Positions 15,514-25,427 of a stretch of DNA of 52,606 nt are shown in pieces. Position 1 is the stretch's first letter; each line of letters starts with the position of its first letter. The notes below the pieces were generated by a model. That model saw only the letters and a list, made by a program, of their open reading frames with translations, had not been told where the DNA came from and did not search any database. This DNA comes from Candidatus Aerophobota bacterium. GTDB taxonomy: Bacteria; Aerophobota; Aerophobia; Aerophobales; JAGGXI01. The DNA lies in NCBI GenBank assembly GCA_021163155.1, contig JAGGXI010000085.1, forward strand, positions 1 to 52,606, in the 5' to 3' direction. The position numbers and the translations under genes were made by a program.

Positions 15514-16506
15514 ATGATTTTCAGAAAATTATGGTGGAAAAACTTAATAGTAATAGGTATATTTTTTTTGGTAATTATGCTTATTTCTTCTCTCTTTTTG
15601 CCTTCCTATAATAATCAAGAAAAGGTGACTGTAATTATTCCTAAAGGAAAGGGCTCCTTCCAAATCGCCCAGGACTTATCTCAAAAAAAACTTATAAAAA
15701 GTAAAGTTTTATTTTTGCTTCTTTCTAAAATTTTATGTTTAGAAAAGAATTTAAAAGCAGGAAGTTATGAATTTTCTTCTTCTAATATGCTTAAGATTTT
15801 AGATAAATTAAAGAAAGGCGAGGTAAAGACCTATCGTGTTACTATTCCTGAGGGATTAACCAAATGGGATATTGCGGACATTTTAGACAAAAGAGGTATT
15901 ATAGAAAAAGATAAGTTTTTAACTGTCGTAAATAACCCTTCTTCTATTTTTAAAAAGGAGTCTTTTTTACCTGAATCTAATTTAGAGGGATATCTTTATC
16001 CAGATACCTATTATTTTACTAAAGGGGAGGATACTGAGGAAGTAGTAAAAAAATTTGTTTTCAGATTCAAGAAAATGATTTTTCTTCCCTATCAGGAGTT
16101 AAAAGAGAAAAATACTTTCCCTTTAAGAGACATAGTAATTATGGCTTCAATTATCGAAAAGGAAGCCCAACTTTCATCAGAGAAACCTATTATTGCTGCT
16201 GTGTTTTATAATCGTCTAAAAAAGGGGATGAGACTTAGAGCAGACCCTACAATCAAATATGCTTTGGGTAGTTTTCGAATAAGATTGACTCGTAGTGAAC
16301 TCCTGACTCCTTCTTTTTATAATACTTATCTTTATAATGGACTGCCTCCGGGCCCCATCTGTAATCCTGGAAAAGATAGTATCTATGCTGCATTATATCC
16401 TGCAAATGCAGATTATTTCTATTTTGTAGCTAAGGGTGACGGGAGTCATAAATTTAGCAAGACCTATAAAGAACATTTAGAAGCAGTTTATAAATATCGG
16501 AAGTGA
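15514..16506 (+). CDS. mltG: MltG endolytic murein transglycosylase
   Basis: 330 residues. An N-terminal membrane anchor (about 11-30, LIVIGIFFLVIMLISSLFL) is followed by the LysM-like part and the YceG catalytic domain. ASIIEKEAQ at 211-219 contains the catalytic Glu (E215), and AVFYNRLKKGMRL and DPTIKYALG are the family signatures. MltG cuts nascent glycan strands at the membrane and so sets peptidoglycan chain length. The gene is close to ruvX, as in many bacteria, and 4 bases upstream of hisS. Confidence 0.9.
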   Translation: MIFRKLWWKNLIVIGIFFLVIMLISSLFLPSYNNQEKVTVIIPKGKGSFQIAQDLSQKKLIKSKVLFLLLSKILCLEKNLKAGSYEFSSSNMLKILDKLKKGEVKTYRVTIPEGLTKWDIADILDKRGIIEKDKFLTVVNNPSSIFKKESFLPESNLEGYLYPDTYYFTKGEDTEEVVKKFVFRFKKMIFLPYQELKEKNTFPLRDIVIMASIIEKEAQLSSEKPIIAAVFYNRLKKGMRLRADPTIKYALGSFRIRLTRSELLTPSFYNTYLYNGLPPGPICNPGKDSIYAALYPANADYFYFVAKGDGSHKFSKTYKEHLEAVYKYRK

Positions 16507-16510
16507 TAAT

Positions 16511-17797
16511 ATGATGATTCAGACACCTCGAGGAGTGGAAGATATACTCCCCCATCAAATCTCAAAATATCAGTGGATAGAAAAAAAAGCCTCTTCTCTC
16601 TTTCATTTATATGGATATGAAGAGATAAGAATTCCTACTTTCGAAAATGCAGAGCTTTTTCTACGAAGCGTGGGTAAAGAGACAGATGTTGGTAAACAGA
16701 TGTACATTTTTAAGGATAAAAAAGGAAGAAATTTATCTCTTCGCCCAGAGGCTACGGCTTCCGTTGCCAGAGCTTACATCCAGCATAGATTATATGAGAA
16801 ACCGGGAGACTGGAGAGTCTATTATATTGGTCCTATGTTTAGATACGAAAGGCCACAGGCAGGCAGGCTTCGAGAATTTCGACAGATAGGAGTGGAGGTT
16901 TTAGGAGAAGCAGCCCCTCAATTGGATGTAGAAGTTATAGAGATGGTGTGTCAATTTTTTAAAAGATTAGGATTGGCCAATTTCAATGTTCAGCTTAACA
17001 GTATTGGGTGTAAAAAATGTAGACCTGATTATGAAAAAAGACTAAAGGAATATTTTAAGAGAAATATAAGTTCTCTTTGCCCTGTTTGTCAGAAACGGTA
17101 TGAATATAATGTTTTACGTATTTTAGATTGTAAAAAAGAGAGTTGCCAAAAGGTAGTAGAAAAGGCGCCTTTTTTAAAAGATCATTTATGCGAAGATTGT
17201 AAGATTCACTTTGAAAAAGTGAAAATGGGTTTAGAGGATATGGGTATAAAGTTTAATCTCGACCCTTACCTGGTGAGGGGTCTTGATTATTATACAAGAA
17301 CTACCTTTGAAATAACTATTCCTTCGTTAGGAGCTCAAAATGCTATTTGCGGAGGAGGAAGATACGATGGTTTAGTGAAAGAACTGGGAGGTCCCTATAC
17401 TCCTGGGATAGGTTTCTCTATAGGGGTAGAGAGGCTATTGATTGCTCTTGAAAAAGATGAAATGAATTTTTTTCCTAAAAATTCTCCTGGCGTTTATGTA
17501 ATTACTTTAGATAAAAAAAGTCAAAAAATGGGCTATTATTTAGTTAATTTACTTCGCTCTAAGGGCATAAAGACGTGGATGAGTTTTTCAGGAGATAACC
17601 TTTCTTCTCAGTTAAGATTGGCTAACAGAAAGGGAGTTTGTTGGGCAATAATTATAGGTGAAGAAGAGGTCAACAAGGAGATATTAATTCTTAAAGATAT
17701 GGAGTCTGGCAAGCAAAGGGAGATAGAATGGAGAAGATTGGAGGAATTTAGTCAGAATTTAAATTTTCAATTAAAAAGGAGTAGAGATTGCGACTAA
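16511..17797 (+). CDS. hisS: Histidyl-tRNA synthetase
   Basis: 428 residues, typical bacterial HisRS. Class II motifs are visible: motif 2 (FRYERPQAGRLREFRQIGVE), the HisRS signature LVRGLDYYTRTTFE and GGGRYDGLV, and motif 3 GFSIGVERLL. The C-terminal anticodon-binding domain covers about 330-420. An extra cysteine cluster in the insertion region (CKKCRPDY, CPVCQKR, CEDCK) suggests a structural zinc site. There are two ATGs at the start (16511, 16514) with a weak Shine-Dalgarno in the end of mltG. The 3' end overlaps aspS by 10 bases. Confidence 0.95.
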   Translation: MMIQTPRGVEDILPHQISKYQWIEKKASSLFHLYGYEEIRIPTFENAELFLRSVGKETDVGKQMYIFKDKKGRNLSLRPEATASVARAYIQHRLYEKPGDWRVYYIGPMFRYERPQAGRLREFRQIGVEVLGEAAPQLDVEVIEMVCQFFKRLGLANFNVQLNSIGCKKCRPDYEKRLKEYFKRNISSLCPVCQKRYEYNVLRILDCKKESCQKVVEKAPFLKDHLCEDCKIHFEKVKMGLEDMGIKFNLDPYLVRGLDYYTRTTFEITIPSLGAQNAICGGGRYDGLVKELGGPYTPGIGFSIGVERLLIALEKDEMNFFPKNSPGVYVITLDKKSQKMGYYLVNLLRSKGIKTWMSFSGDNLSSQLRLANRKGVCWAIIIGEEEVNKEILILKDMESGKQREIEWRRLEEFSQNLNFQLKRSRDCD

Positions 17798-19551
17798 AAC
17801 GAACTTCTATGTGTAGTCTTTTAAGGGGAAAAGATAAAGATAAAGATGTTGTTTTAGCTGGTTGGGTAAAAAAAAGACGTGATCATGGAGGATTAATTTT
17901 TATTGATTTGGGAGATAAATCGGGAATTATTCAATTAGTATTTAATCCAATAATAGATAAAGATAGCCATACGCAAGCTCACTCTATAAGGGAAGGATGG
18001 GTAATTGCTGTAAAAGGAAAGGTAAAAATGCGGGCCGAGGATTCAATAAATCCAAAGCTGAAAACAGGTAAAATAGAAATAATAGTAAAAGAGCTAAAAA
18101 TATTAAATACTTCTCAGCCTCTCCCTTTCCCTATTGAAGATAAGATAGAGACAAATGAAGAGGTGAGGTTAAGATATAGATATTTAGACCTGCGAAGACC
18201 GATTATGCAAAGGAATATCTATTTAAAATATAGAATAAATAAACAGGTGCGAGATTTTCTTCATAAGAGAGGGTTTACAGAGATAGAGACTCCTTTTCTT
18301 ACTCAAAGTACTCCTGAAGGAGCAAGAGACTATCTGGTTCCCTCAAGGTTAAGTCCAGGAGAATTTTATGCTCTTCCTCAGTCTCCTCAATTATTTAAAC
18401 AGCTTCTTATGGTAGCCGGTTTTGACAAATATTTTCAGATAGTTAGGTGTTTTCGAGATGAAGATTTGAGAGCGGATAGACAGCCAGAGCACACTCAAAT
18501 AGACATAGAACTCTCTTTTATAGAAGAAGAGGATATATATGATCTTATTGAGAAAATGTTTTCCTTTGTATTTAACGAAGTTTTAGGAATCTCGCTTGAA
18601 ACTCCTTTTCCCCGTTTTAGCTATGAAGAGGTGGTGAGTCGATACGGCACTGATAAACCTGATATTAGATTTGGGTTGGAATTAAAGAATATCTCATCTC
18701 TGGTTAGTTCCTGTAAATTTGAGGTATTTCGTAAGGTTTTAGAGAAAGGAGGAAAAGTTAAAGGATTACGAGTTCCCAGAGGAAGTTCTCTTTCTCGAAA
18801 TGATATAGAGAAATTAATTAGGGAGATAACCTTCTACGGAGCTAAAGGATTGAGCTGGATTATCTTTGCTTCAAAAGAAAAAATAAGATCTCCATTAGTC
18901 AAGTTTTTTAGTAAATCTGAGCTTTTAAAAATAGTAGAATATATGGAAGGTGAAGAAGGAGATGCTTTCTTTTTTATAGCTGATGAAAAAACAGTAGTAA
19001 ATGAGGCTTTATCCCATCTTCGTCTCTACTTAGCAAAAAAGTTTCATCTTATCCCTGAGAAAACTCACAGATTATTATGGGTTATAAATTTTCCTTTATT
19101 TGAATACGATAAAGAGGGAAAGTTGGCTCCCTGTCATCATCCCTTTACCTCGCCGCGAGAGGAAGATTTGCCATTATTGGAGGAAAGTCCTGAAAAGGTA
19201 AAGGCTCGTTCTTACGATATTGTTATGGATGGAGAGGAAGTTGGAGGAGGAAGCATAAGGATTCATAGAAGAGGAATCCAGGAGAGGGTTTTAGAAATTT
19301 TAGGGATGACTTCTCTTCAAGCAAGGGAGAAATTTGGTTTTCTCCTTGAAGCTCTCTCTTTTGGAGCTCCTCCTCATGGAGGAATTGCCATAGGATTAGA
19401 CCGCTTAACAATGATATTAGCTGGAGAAAAATCTATAAGAGAGGTTATTCCTTTCCCTAAAACTCAGAAAGCGGTTTGTCTTTTAACTCAGGCTCCCTGT
19501 CCTGTAAATGAAGAGCAGCTTAAAGAGTTGCATTTAAAGGTAGAGGAGTGA
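17788..19551 (+). CDS. aspS: Aspartyl-tRNA synthetase
   Basis: 587 residues of bacterial type with the N-terminal OB-fold anticodon domain (VVLAGWVKKRRDHGGLIFIDLGD), class II motif 1/2 (ETPFLTQSTPEGARDYLVPSR, QSPQLFKQLLMVAGFDKYFQIVRCFRDEDLRADRQPE), a GAD insertion at about 280-400, and motif 3 (GIAIGLDRLTMIL). The start is a TTG at 17788 preceded by AAGGAG at 17776-17781. The first ATG (17809) would remove conserved N-terminal residues. Whether it is discriminating (Asp only) or also charges tRNA-Asn cannot be decided without knowing if asnS or gatCAB exists. Confidence 0.95.
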   Translation: MRLKRTSMCSLLRGKDKDKDVVLAGWVKKRRDHGGLIFIDLGDKSGIIQLVFNPIIDKDSHTQAHSIREGWVIAVKGKVKMRAEDSINPKLKTGKIEIIVKELKILNTSQPLPFPIEDKIETNEEVRLRYRYLDLRRPIMQRNIYLKYRINKQVRDFLHKRGFTEIETPFLTQSTPEGARDYLVPSRLSPGEFYALPQSPQLFKQLLMVAGFDKYFQIVRCFRDEDLRADRQPEHTQIDIELSFIEEEDIYDLIEKMFSFVFNEVLGISLETPFPRFSYEEVVSRYGTDKPDIRFGLELKNISSLVSSCKFEVFRKVLEKGGKVKGLRVPRGSSLSRNDIEKLIREITFYGAKGLSWIIFASKEKIRSPLVKFFSKSELLKIVEYMEGEEGDAFFFIADEKTVVNEALSHLRLYLAKKFHLIPEKTHRLLWVINFPLFEYDKEGKLAPCHHPFTSPREEDLPLLEESPEKVKARSYDIVMDGEEVGGGSIRIHRRGIQERVLEILGMTSLQAREKFGFLLEALSFGAPPHGGIAIGLDRLTMILAGEKSIREVIPFPKTQKAVCLLTQAPCPVNEEQLKELHLKVEE

Positions 19552-21464
19552 AGTATATTAAGGTAGCCTTAAATCTTCCTTTAAATCAGCTTTTTTATTA
19601 CAAGGTTCCTCCAGAACTTATGGATAGAATTAAGATAGGCAAAAGAGTAATTGTTCCTTTTAAAAGAAAAAACTTAACTGGTTTTGTAATAGAAGAGACA
19701 AAAAGAGGGAAACCAGGGAAAAGATTAAAAGAGATAATTAAAGTAGATGATTTCCCCTTTTTAGATACCAATCTTCTTCGATTAGGAGAGTGGATAAGTG
19801 ATTATTATTTTTGTTCTTTAGGACAGACCCTCCATTTTATGCTTCCTATCCAATCCAGTTTAAAGATTGGCAAAGAAGAGAAAATAAAAATTAGTGATTC
19901 TTTTGCCTTTTTTAACAAAACTCAATATAATGAAGCTATTTCCCTGGTAGAAGAAGGAAACTTTTTATTTAGGCCAAAGAATAATGAGGAGAAAATATCT
20001 TTTTACCTTTTATTAATAGAAAAAATAGTGGAAGAGAAAGGAAAGAATGTTATTCTCATTATTCCTGAAATTAGTTATATACCTTTTTTAAAGAAGGTAA
20101 TTCGCTATTATTTTCCCCAGGAGATAGCTATTTTCCACAGTAGACTTTCCCTAAAAGAAAAGTATAATCAATGGCTGAAAATGAGAGAGGGGAAGGTAAA
20201 TTTGGCTATAGGAACACGCTCTCTTATATTCGCCCCTTTCCCCCAAATAGGTTTAGTTATAATTGAAGAAGAAGAAAATACCTCCTATAAGCAGATAGAA
20301 GCTCCTCGCTACCATGTTCGGGAAGTAGCTATAAAACGGAGAGAGATAGAAAGATTTCCTTTAATTTTAACTACCCAAAGTCCCTCTTTGGAGTCCTGGT
20401 ATAATGTGAAAAAAGGGAATTATAAATTAATTGAGCTTTCTCAGAATAGTAGACGTTTTTTAGTAGAAATTGTAGACCTTCGTGAGGAAAAAACTAAAAT
20501 TCTCTCCTCCTCTTTAGAAGAAGGAATTAAAGAAAGTTTAAATAAAAATAAGCTTATGCTCCTTTTTATAAATAAGCGAGGTTTTGCTAACTTTATTCTC
20601 TGCAGGGAATGTGGAGGAGTTATTAGATGCCCTAATTGTAATATAGGTCTTACTTTTCACCTGGGTGATGATTTGGTTTGTCACTATTGCAATTATCGAA
20701 CGAGGGTTCCTCGTATCTGCCCTTTTTGTAAAGGGAGGGAACTTCGAAGAGTAGGAGCAGGAACACAACGGGTAGAAAGAGAGATAAGGAAAAAATTTCA
20801 AACAGCTCGCATAAAACGGGTAGATAAAGATGCCATTAATTCATCATCGGCTTATAAAAAATTATTACAGGATCTTGAAGATAAAAAGATTGACATACTG
20901 GTAGGGACACAGCTGGTGATCAAAGAGGAAATTTTAAAAAGAATAGATTTAGTAGGAATTGTTCTTGTTGATACTTTGTTGAATTTGCCAGATTTTAGAG
21001 CGACTGAACGTCTCTTCCAGCTTCTTACAAGAATTAAAGGGCATATTAAAGAAAGAGGAAAGATTATCATTCAAACTTATAATCCTTCTCATTATGCTTT
21101 AAAAGCATTTAAAGAAGGCAAAGATGAAGATTTTTATAATGAGGAGATGAGAATAAGAAAAGAGTTAGATTATCCACCTTATTTACACTGGATAAGAATT
21201 TTATTGGAAGGAAAGATAAAAAATGAAGTAGAGGAGGCAGGAAAAATGATTGAAGAAAAATTGAAGAAAGAGAGTTTAAGGTTTTTAGGTCCTTCCTCTT
21301 GCCCTTTTAGCAAAATTAGGGGAAAGTATCGCTATCATTTAATTTTAAGAGATGAAGATTTATCCTGGATAAAAAAAATATTGGATGAAAAATTAAAGCC
21401 TTTGTTTACTCATTTTAAGGGAATTAGGACAACCGTGGATGTAGAGCCTTTAAGGACGATGTAA
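19548..21464 (+). CDS. priA: PriA-like primosomal protein N' with degenerate helicase motifs
   Basis: 638 residues (E. coli PriA has 732). The start is GTG overlapping the aspS TGA. The N-terminal 3'-DNA-binding domain (1-100), IIPEISYIP, IGTRSLIFAPF, the complete cysteine set (C352, C355, C361, C364, C379, C382, C391, C394) and LLNLPDFRATERLFQLL mark it clearly as PriA. The Walker A position (about 141-150), normally GVTGSGKTE, reads RPKNNEEKIS. Motif II DEEH reads EEEEN (240-244), SATPS reads TQSPS, and the motif VI GRAGR region reads GHIKERG. ATP binding and helicase activity are therefore predicted lost, with the scaffold for DNA and primosome binding kept, as known for actinobacterial PriA. 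Confidence 0.88.
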   Translation: MKYIKVALNLPLNQLFYYKVPPELMDRIKIGKRVIVPFKRKNLTGFVIEETKRGKPGKRLKEIIKVDDFPFLDTNLLRLGEWISDYYFCSLGQTLHFMLPIQSSLKIGKEEKIKISDSFAFFNKTQYNEAISLVEEGNFLFRPKNNEEKISFYLLLIEKIVEEKGKNVILIIPEISYIPFLKKVIRYYFPQEIAIFHSRLSLKEKYNQWLKMREGKVNLAIGTRSLIFAPFPQIGLVIIEEEENTSYKQIEAPRYHVREVAIKRREIERFPLILTTQSPSLESWYNVKKGNYKLIELSQNSRRFLVEIVDLREEKTKILSSSLEEGIKESLNKNKLMLLFINKRGFANFILCRECGGVIRCPNCNIGLTFHLGDDLVCHYCNYRTRVPRICPFCKGRELRRVGAGTQRVEREIRKKFQTARIKRVDKDAINSSSAYKKLLQDLEDKKIDILVGTQLVIKEEILKRIDLVGIVLVDTLLNLPDFRATERLFQLLTRIKGHIKERGKIIIQTYNPSHYALKAFKEGKDEDFYNEEMRIRKELDYPPYLHWIRILLEGKIKNEVEEAGKMIEEKLKKESLRFLGPSSCPFSKIRGKYRYHLILRDEDLSWIKKILDEKLKPLFTHFKGIRTTVDVEPLRTM

Positions 21465-21468
21465 TAAG

Positions 21469-22371
21469 ATGCTAAAGAAAAATTTAGATGTTGGAGGGCA
21501 GGCTGTTATAGAGGGAGTCATGATGCGTTCTCCGGAATATATTACTGTTGCTGTTAGAAAAAGTAGTGGAGAAATAGTAGTGAAGAAAGAACATTATATT
21601 TCCCTTAGTAAAAGATTCAAGTTACTTAATCTTCCTATTGTTAGAGGGATTGTAACATTAGGAGAGACATTATATATTGGAATAAAAGCTTTGGCTTTCT
21701 CTGCAGAAGAAGCTGTAGAATCTATAGAAGAGGAAGATACCTCTAAAGAGAAAAAAGAAAAGAGAGGGATATTTACCAGTTTATGGTTAATAGGTACAAT
21801 TATCTTTGCCTTTATCCTAGCTTTTCTTCTATTTTTTTATCTTCCTTTAATGATAGCTACCTTTTTGAATATTAAAGGAGGATTTTTATTTAATTTTGTA
21901 GATGGGATAATAAGAGTAGCTATTTTTTTAATTTATATTTGGGCAATTACACTCTGGAAGGATATGAGAAGAATATTTGAATATCATGGTGCAGAACATA
22001 AAAGTATCTACACTCTTGAGGCAGGTGATGATTTATTGCCTGCAAATGCAAAAAAGTATTCCACCCTTCATCCTCGATGTGGAACAAGTTTTCTCTTAAT
22101 TGTGATGATAGTAAGTATTATTGTTTTTATGTTTCTTGGTAGACCCCATACTTTAAGCGACAGATTGGTAAGATTTTTGTTCATTCCCTTGATTGCTGGC
22201 ATATCTTATGAACTATTAAAATTATCAGGAAAAAAGAGAGAGAGTAAAATCACTAAAGTTTTAATAGCACCAGGATTATGGCTTCAAAAAATAACTACAA
22301 AAGAGCCAGATGAAAAACAACTAGAGGTAGCCATAGCTGCTTTGAAAGAAGCGTTAGATTTAAGTCCGTAG
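21469..22371 (+). CDS. DUF1385 (YqhQ-like) membrane protein
   Basis: 300 residues. DUF1385 is marked by the N-terminal GGQAVIEGVMMRSPEYITVAVR, FEYHGAEHKSIYTLEAG and HPRCGTSFLL. Hydrophobic segments at about 104-130, 140-165, 205-225 and 230-248 suggest four membrane helices. The conserved EYHGAEHK and HPRCGT motifs next to membrane helices look like a metal or active site, but the biochemical role is not established. It begins 5 bases after priA. Confidence 0.82.
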   Translation: MLKKNLDVGGQAVIEGVMMRSPEYITVAVRKSSGEIVVKKEHYISLSKRFKLLNLPIVRGIVTLGETLYIGIKALAFSAEEAVESIEEEDTSKEKKEKRGIFTSLWLIGTIIFAFILAFLLFFYLPLMIATFLNIKGGFLFNFVDGIIRVAIFLIYIWAITLWKDMRRIFEYHGAEHKSIYTLEAGDDLLPANAKKYSTLHPRCGTSFLLIVMIVSIIVFMFLGRPHTLSDRLVRFLFIPLIAGISYELLKLSGKKRESKITKVLIAPGLWLQKITTKEPDEKQLEVAIAALKEALDLSP

Positions 22372-22432
22372 ACTGTAAATAGTAAATAGTGAATGGTAAG
22401 AAGAGGTTAAGCCTAAATTAGGTAAATTTATT

Positions 22433-22515
22433 AACCCGGCCTTTAGGGTAGGGGAGGCTTTAGCCTCCCAATTACCTCTAACTCTTGTTTTACAAAGGGC
22501 GATTAGTCTCTATCA
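22433..22515. repeat. MITE-like family F2, copy a
   Basis: AACCCGG, then GGGTAGGGGAGGCTTTAGCCTCCC (hairpin), then TCTAACTCTTGTTTTACAAAGGGCGA. It aligns with 25229-25300 and the reverse complement of 45362-45440. The upstream 22372-22432 stretch is an AGTAAATAGTGAAT-type short array. Together they fill the gap between the DUF1385 gene and alaS. Confidence 0.7.
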
Positions 22516-22544
22516 CCTTTACTCGCTAAGAAGAAGAGAAAAAA

Positions 22545-25169
22545 ATGGAAAGTAATGAAATTAGAAGAAGATTTCTCGATTTTTTTGAGCAGAAAGGACA
22601 TCTTATTCAACCTTCTGCGCCTTTATCTGTAAATGACCCGGAATTACTCTTCACCATTGCGGGGATGGTTCCCTTTAAAAAATTTTTCTTAGGAAAAAGT
22701 AGGCCCCCGGCTAGTCGTTTATCTTCTTGCCAGCTATGCTTTCGCACGAACGATCTGGAGAGGGTAGGGGAGACTTCTTATCATCATACTCTTTTTGAGA
22801 TGTTAGGTAATTTCTCTTTTGGTGATTATTTTAAAGAAGAGGCTTGTCAATGGGGATGGGAATTTATAACAAAAGAGTTAAATCTTCCAGGAGAAAAACT
22901 ATGGGTTACTATATTCAAGGACGATGAAGAAACTTATCATATATGGAAAAAGATAGGCATTCCCTCTTCAAGGATAGTAAAAAAGAATGAAGAGGAAAAT
23001 TTCTGGTCTTCAGCTGAGGTGGGTCCCTGTGGTCCGGATACAGAGATATTTTTGGATAGAGGGGAAAAATTTGGTTGTGGAAGAAAAAATTGTGTTCCTG
23101 GCTGTGATTGTCAACGATGGATTGAGATATGGAATTTAGTATTTATGCAGTTTAACAGGGATGAAGAGGGAAAACTTTCTCCTCTCCCCTCAAAAAATAT
23201 TGATACAGGAATGGGGTTGGAAAGAATAACCTCTATCTTACAGAATGTAACTGATGACTATTTCACGGATCTTTTCCGTCCTCTTATGGATTGGTTAAAA
23301 GACATTTCTTCTTCAAAAAAAGAAAAACCCTTCAGGGTTATCTGTGACCATTTGCGGGCTCTTACATTTCTTTTAGGGGAAGGGATTTTACCTTCAAATA
23401 CTGGAAGAGGTTATGTATTAAGAAGAGTTCTTAGACGTGCTTTTTTATATGGAAGAAAATTGGGATTAGAGAAGCCTTTTCTCTATAAAGGAGTCCCTCT
23501 AATAACAGAAATGATGAGAGAACCCTATCCTCATCTAAAAAGAGAAAAAGAAAAAATAGTGAGGGTAATTAAAGATGAAGAAGAGAATTTTCAGAATACT
23601 TTAACTCGAGGGATAGGAATACTGGAAGGATTGATAGAAGATTTAAAGAGAAAGGGGGATAAAATTGTTCCCTCTAAGGATGTATTTAAGTTATACGATA
23701 CCTATGGCTTTCCCATAGAACTGACAGAAGAAATAACTAAAGAGGAAGGGTTAAGCATAGATAAACAGGCAAGTGAAATATTTTTAGCTGAACAGAGGGA
23801 AAGAGGGAGAAAAAAATTTAAAGAAAAAATTGGAGCAACATTAAAGGATATATATAATATAGTGCATATAGACGATGAAGCAAAATTGAAAGTAAAAGTA
23901 AAGTTTGAAGGGTATGAAAAGTTAAAACTAAAGACAACTATTGAAGGAATTATTAAAGGAGAAAAGCTGGTAAGTGAGATAAAAGAAGGAGAGGAGGGAA
24001 AATTTATTTTAACCTCTACACCATTTTATCCCGAAAGGGGAGGCCAAGTAGGGGATAGAGGTAAGATCTTTAATTCTACCTCTCAATCTACAGTTGTTGA
24101 CACAAAAAAAATAAATGAGGGAATAATTCTTCATTATGTTAAAGTAATTAAAGGAAAACTTAAAAAAGGAGACGAAGTAATAGCCGAGGTTAATAAAAAA
24201 AGAAGAGAAAGTATCTGCCGAGCTCATACAGCAACTCATCTTTTACAGGCGAGTCTAAGAAAGATTTTAGGAGAAACTGTTAAACAGAGCGGTTCTTTGG
24301 TGGATGAAGATAGACTTCGTTTCGATTTTACCTATTCTTCGTCTATAAATAAAGAAAACCTTGAAAGGCTTTCTATCTTACTTAATGAAAAGGTGAGAGA
24401 AGATCTTCCTATAAATATAGAAGAGATGGGATTGGATGAGGCAAGGCAGAGAGGAGCTATAGCTCTTTTTGAAGAAAGATACAAAGAAAGAGTTCGTGTA
24501 GTAAATATTGGAAATTTTAGTATGGAAGTTTGTGGGGGGACCCATCTTTCCAGAACAGGAGAAATAGGTTTAATAAAAATAGTAAATGACTTATCTGTGG
24601 CTTCAGGAATAAGAAGAATAGAAGCTCTTACAGGTGAGAGAGCTTTGAGATGGATGGAGAAGAAAGGAGATATGTTAAAGGGGATTGTCTTTAAATTAAA
24701 TATCTCTGAAGATAAAATATTACCTTATATAGAAGAAATAGAAAAAGATTTAAGAGAGAAAGAAGAGGAATTAAAGAAATGGCAAAGAAGGTTTATAGAT
24801 TCTCATATAGAAGGACTGATAAAGAAAGCTTCTCAAATTGGTAAAGTAAAAGTGATAAAAGAAAGATGGGAGGGTATATCTTTAGAAGTACTTAGAGAAG
24901 GAGCAGAAAAGATAAAAAATAGATTAGAAGAGGGAATAGTAGTTTTAGCCTCTGTTAGTAGAAATAAAGCATTTTTGGTGGCTGCTTCCACCAAGAAAAG
25001 CCTACCTGCAAACAAGATAATAAAAGAAGTAGCCTCTCTTGCTGATGGAAATGGAGGAGGAAGATGGGATTTTGCTCAAGGAGGAACCTCTCACCCCTCA
25101 AAAGTGAGCTCAGCTTTAGAAAAGTTGCCTCTTATTGTAAAAAAACTTTTGCATCAAGAGAATCGGTAG
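22545..25169 (+). CDS. alaS: Alanyl-tRNA synthetase
   Basis: 874 residues, full length. The class II catalytic core begins FLDFFEQKGHLIQPSAPL, with FTIAGMVPFKKFFLG, SCQLCFRTNDLERVGETSYHHTLFEMLGNFSFGDYFK, and DTGMGLERI for motif 3. The editing domain has the zinc ligands HTATHLL and CGGTH. The C-terminal C-Ala domain ends with the Gly-rich DGNGGGRWDFAQGG. No T-box is seen upstream; the leader holds repeats instead. The stop TAG lies in a CGGTAGCCGCAG fragment that matches the REP-like repeats. Confidence 0.96.
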   Translation: MESNEIRRRFLDFFEQKGHLIQPSAPLSVNDPELLFTIAGMVPFKKFFLGKSRPPASRLSSCQLCFRTNDLERVGETSYHHTLFEMLGNFSFGDYFKEEACQWGWEFITKELNLPGEKLWVTIFKDDEETYHIWKKIGIPSSRIVKKNEEENFWSSAEVGPCGPDTEIFLDRGEKFGCGRKNCVPGCDCQRWIEIWNLVFMQFNRDEEGKLSPLPSKNIDTGMGLERITSILQNVTDDYFTDLFRPLMDWLKDISSSKKEKPFRVICDHLRALTFLLGEGILPSNTGRGYVLRRVLRRAFLYGRKLGLEKPFLYKGVPLITEMMREPYPHLKREKEKIVRVIKDEEENFQNTLTRGIGILEGLIEDLKRKGDKIVPSKDVFKLYDTYGFPIELTEEITKEEGLSIDKQASEIFLAEQRERGRKKFKEKIGATLKDIYNIVHIDDEAKLKVKVKFEGYEKLKLKTTIEGIIKGEKLVSEIKEGEEGKFILTSTPFYPERGGQVGDRGKIFNSTSQSTVVDTKKINEGIILHYVKVIKGKLKKGDEVIAEVNKKRRESICRAHTATHLLQASLRKILGETVKQSGSLVDEDRLRFDFTYSSSINKENLERLSILLNEKVREDLPINIEEMGLDEARQRGAIALFEERYKERVRVVNIGNFSMEVCGGTHLSRTGEIGLIKIVNDLSVASGIRRIEALTGERALRWMEKKGDMLKGIVFKLNISEDKILPYIEEIEKDLREKEEELKKWQRRFIDSHIEGLIKKASQIGKVKVIKERWEGISLEVLREGAEKIKNRLEEGIVVLASVSRNKAFLVAASTKKSLPANKIIKEVASLADGNGGGRWDFAQGGTSHPSKVSSALEKLPLIVKKLLHQENR

Positions 25170-25195
25170 CCGCAGATTATATAGCTCATAGTTTT

Positions 25196-25310
25196 AACCC
25201 GAATTCGGTAAACCATTAATTCAATTGCTTGGGTAGGGGAGGCTTTAGTCTCCCAATTTCCTTTAGCTCTTGCTTTGCAAAAGGCGACTAATCTTGTCTC
25301 TCTACCCAAA
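25196..25310. repeat. MITE-like family F2, copy b
   Basis: AACCCGAATTCGGTAAAC (left end) is followed 20 bases later by GGGTAGGGGAGGCTTTAGTCTCCC, a linker TTTAGCTCTTGCTTTGCAAA, then AGGCGACTAATCTTGTCTCTCTACCC. The first and last bases of the core (GGGTAG/CTACCC) pair, and two internal arms give a three-way-junction fold. The right terminal repeat present in copy c is not seen here. Confidence 0.75.
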
Positions 25311-25427
25311 AAGGGGAAACTTTCTACCACAATCCTTTTCTTTCTGACTCCCATAAGGTCTGAAACACTTCATTTAGCGAAACAACTTCAAACCTCTATA
25401 AATTAAAAATACGCTGGGCAATTTTTT

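Noticed and set aside
22372-22544. T-box leader for alaS
   Set aside because: No T-box sequence or specifier hairpin; the spacer is explained by a short array and an F2 repeat copy.
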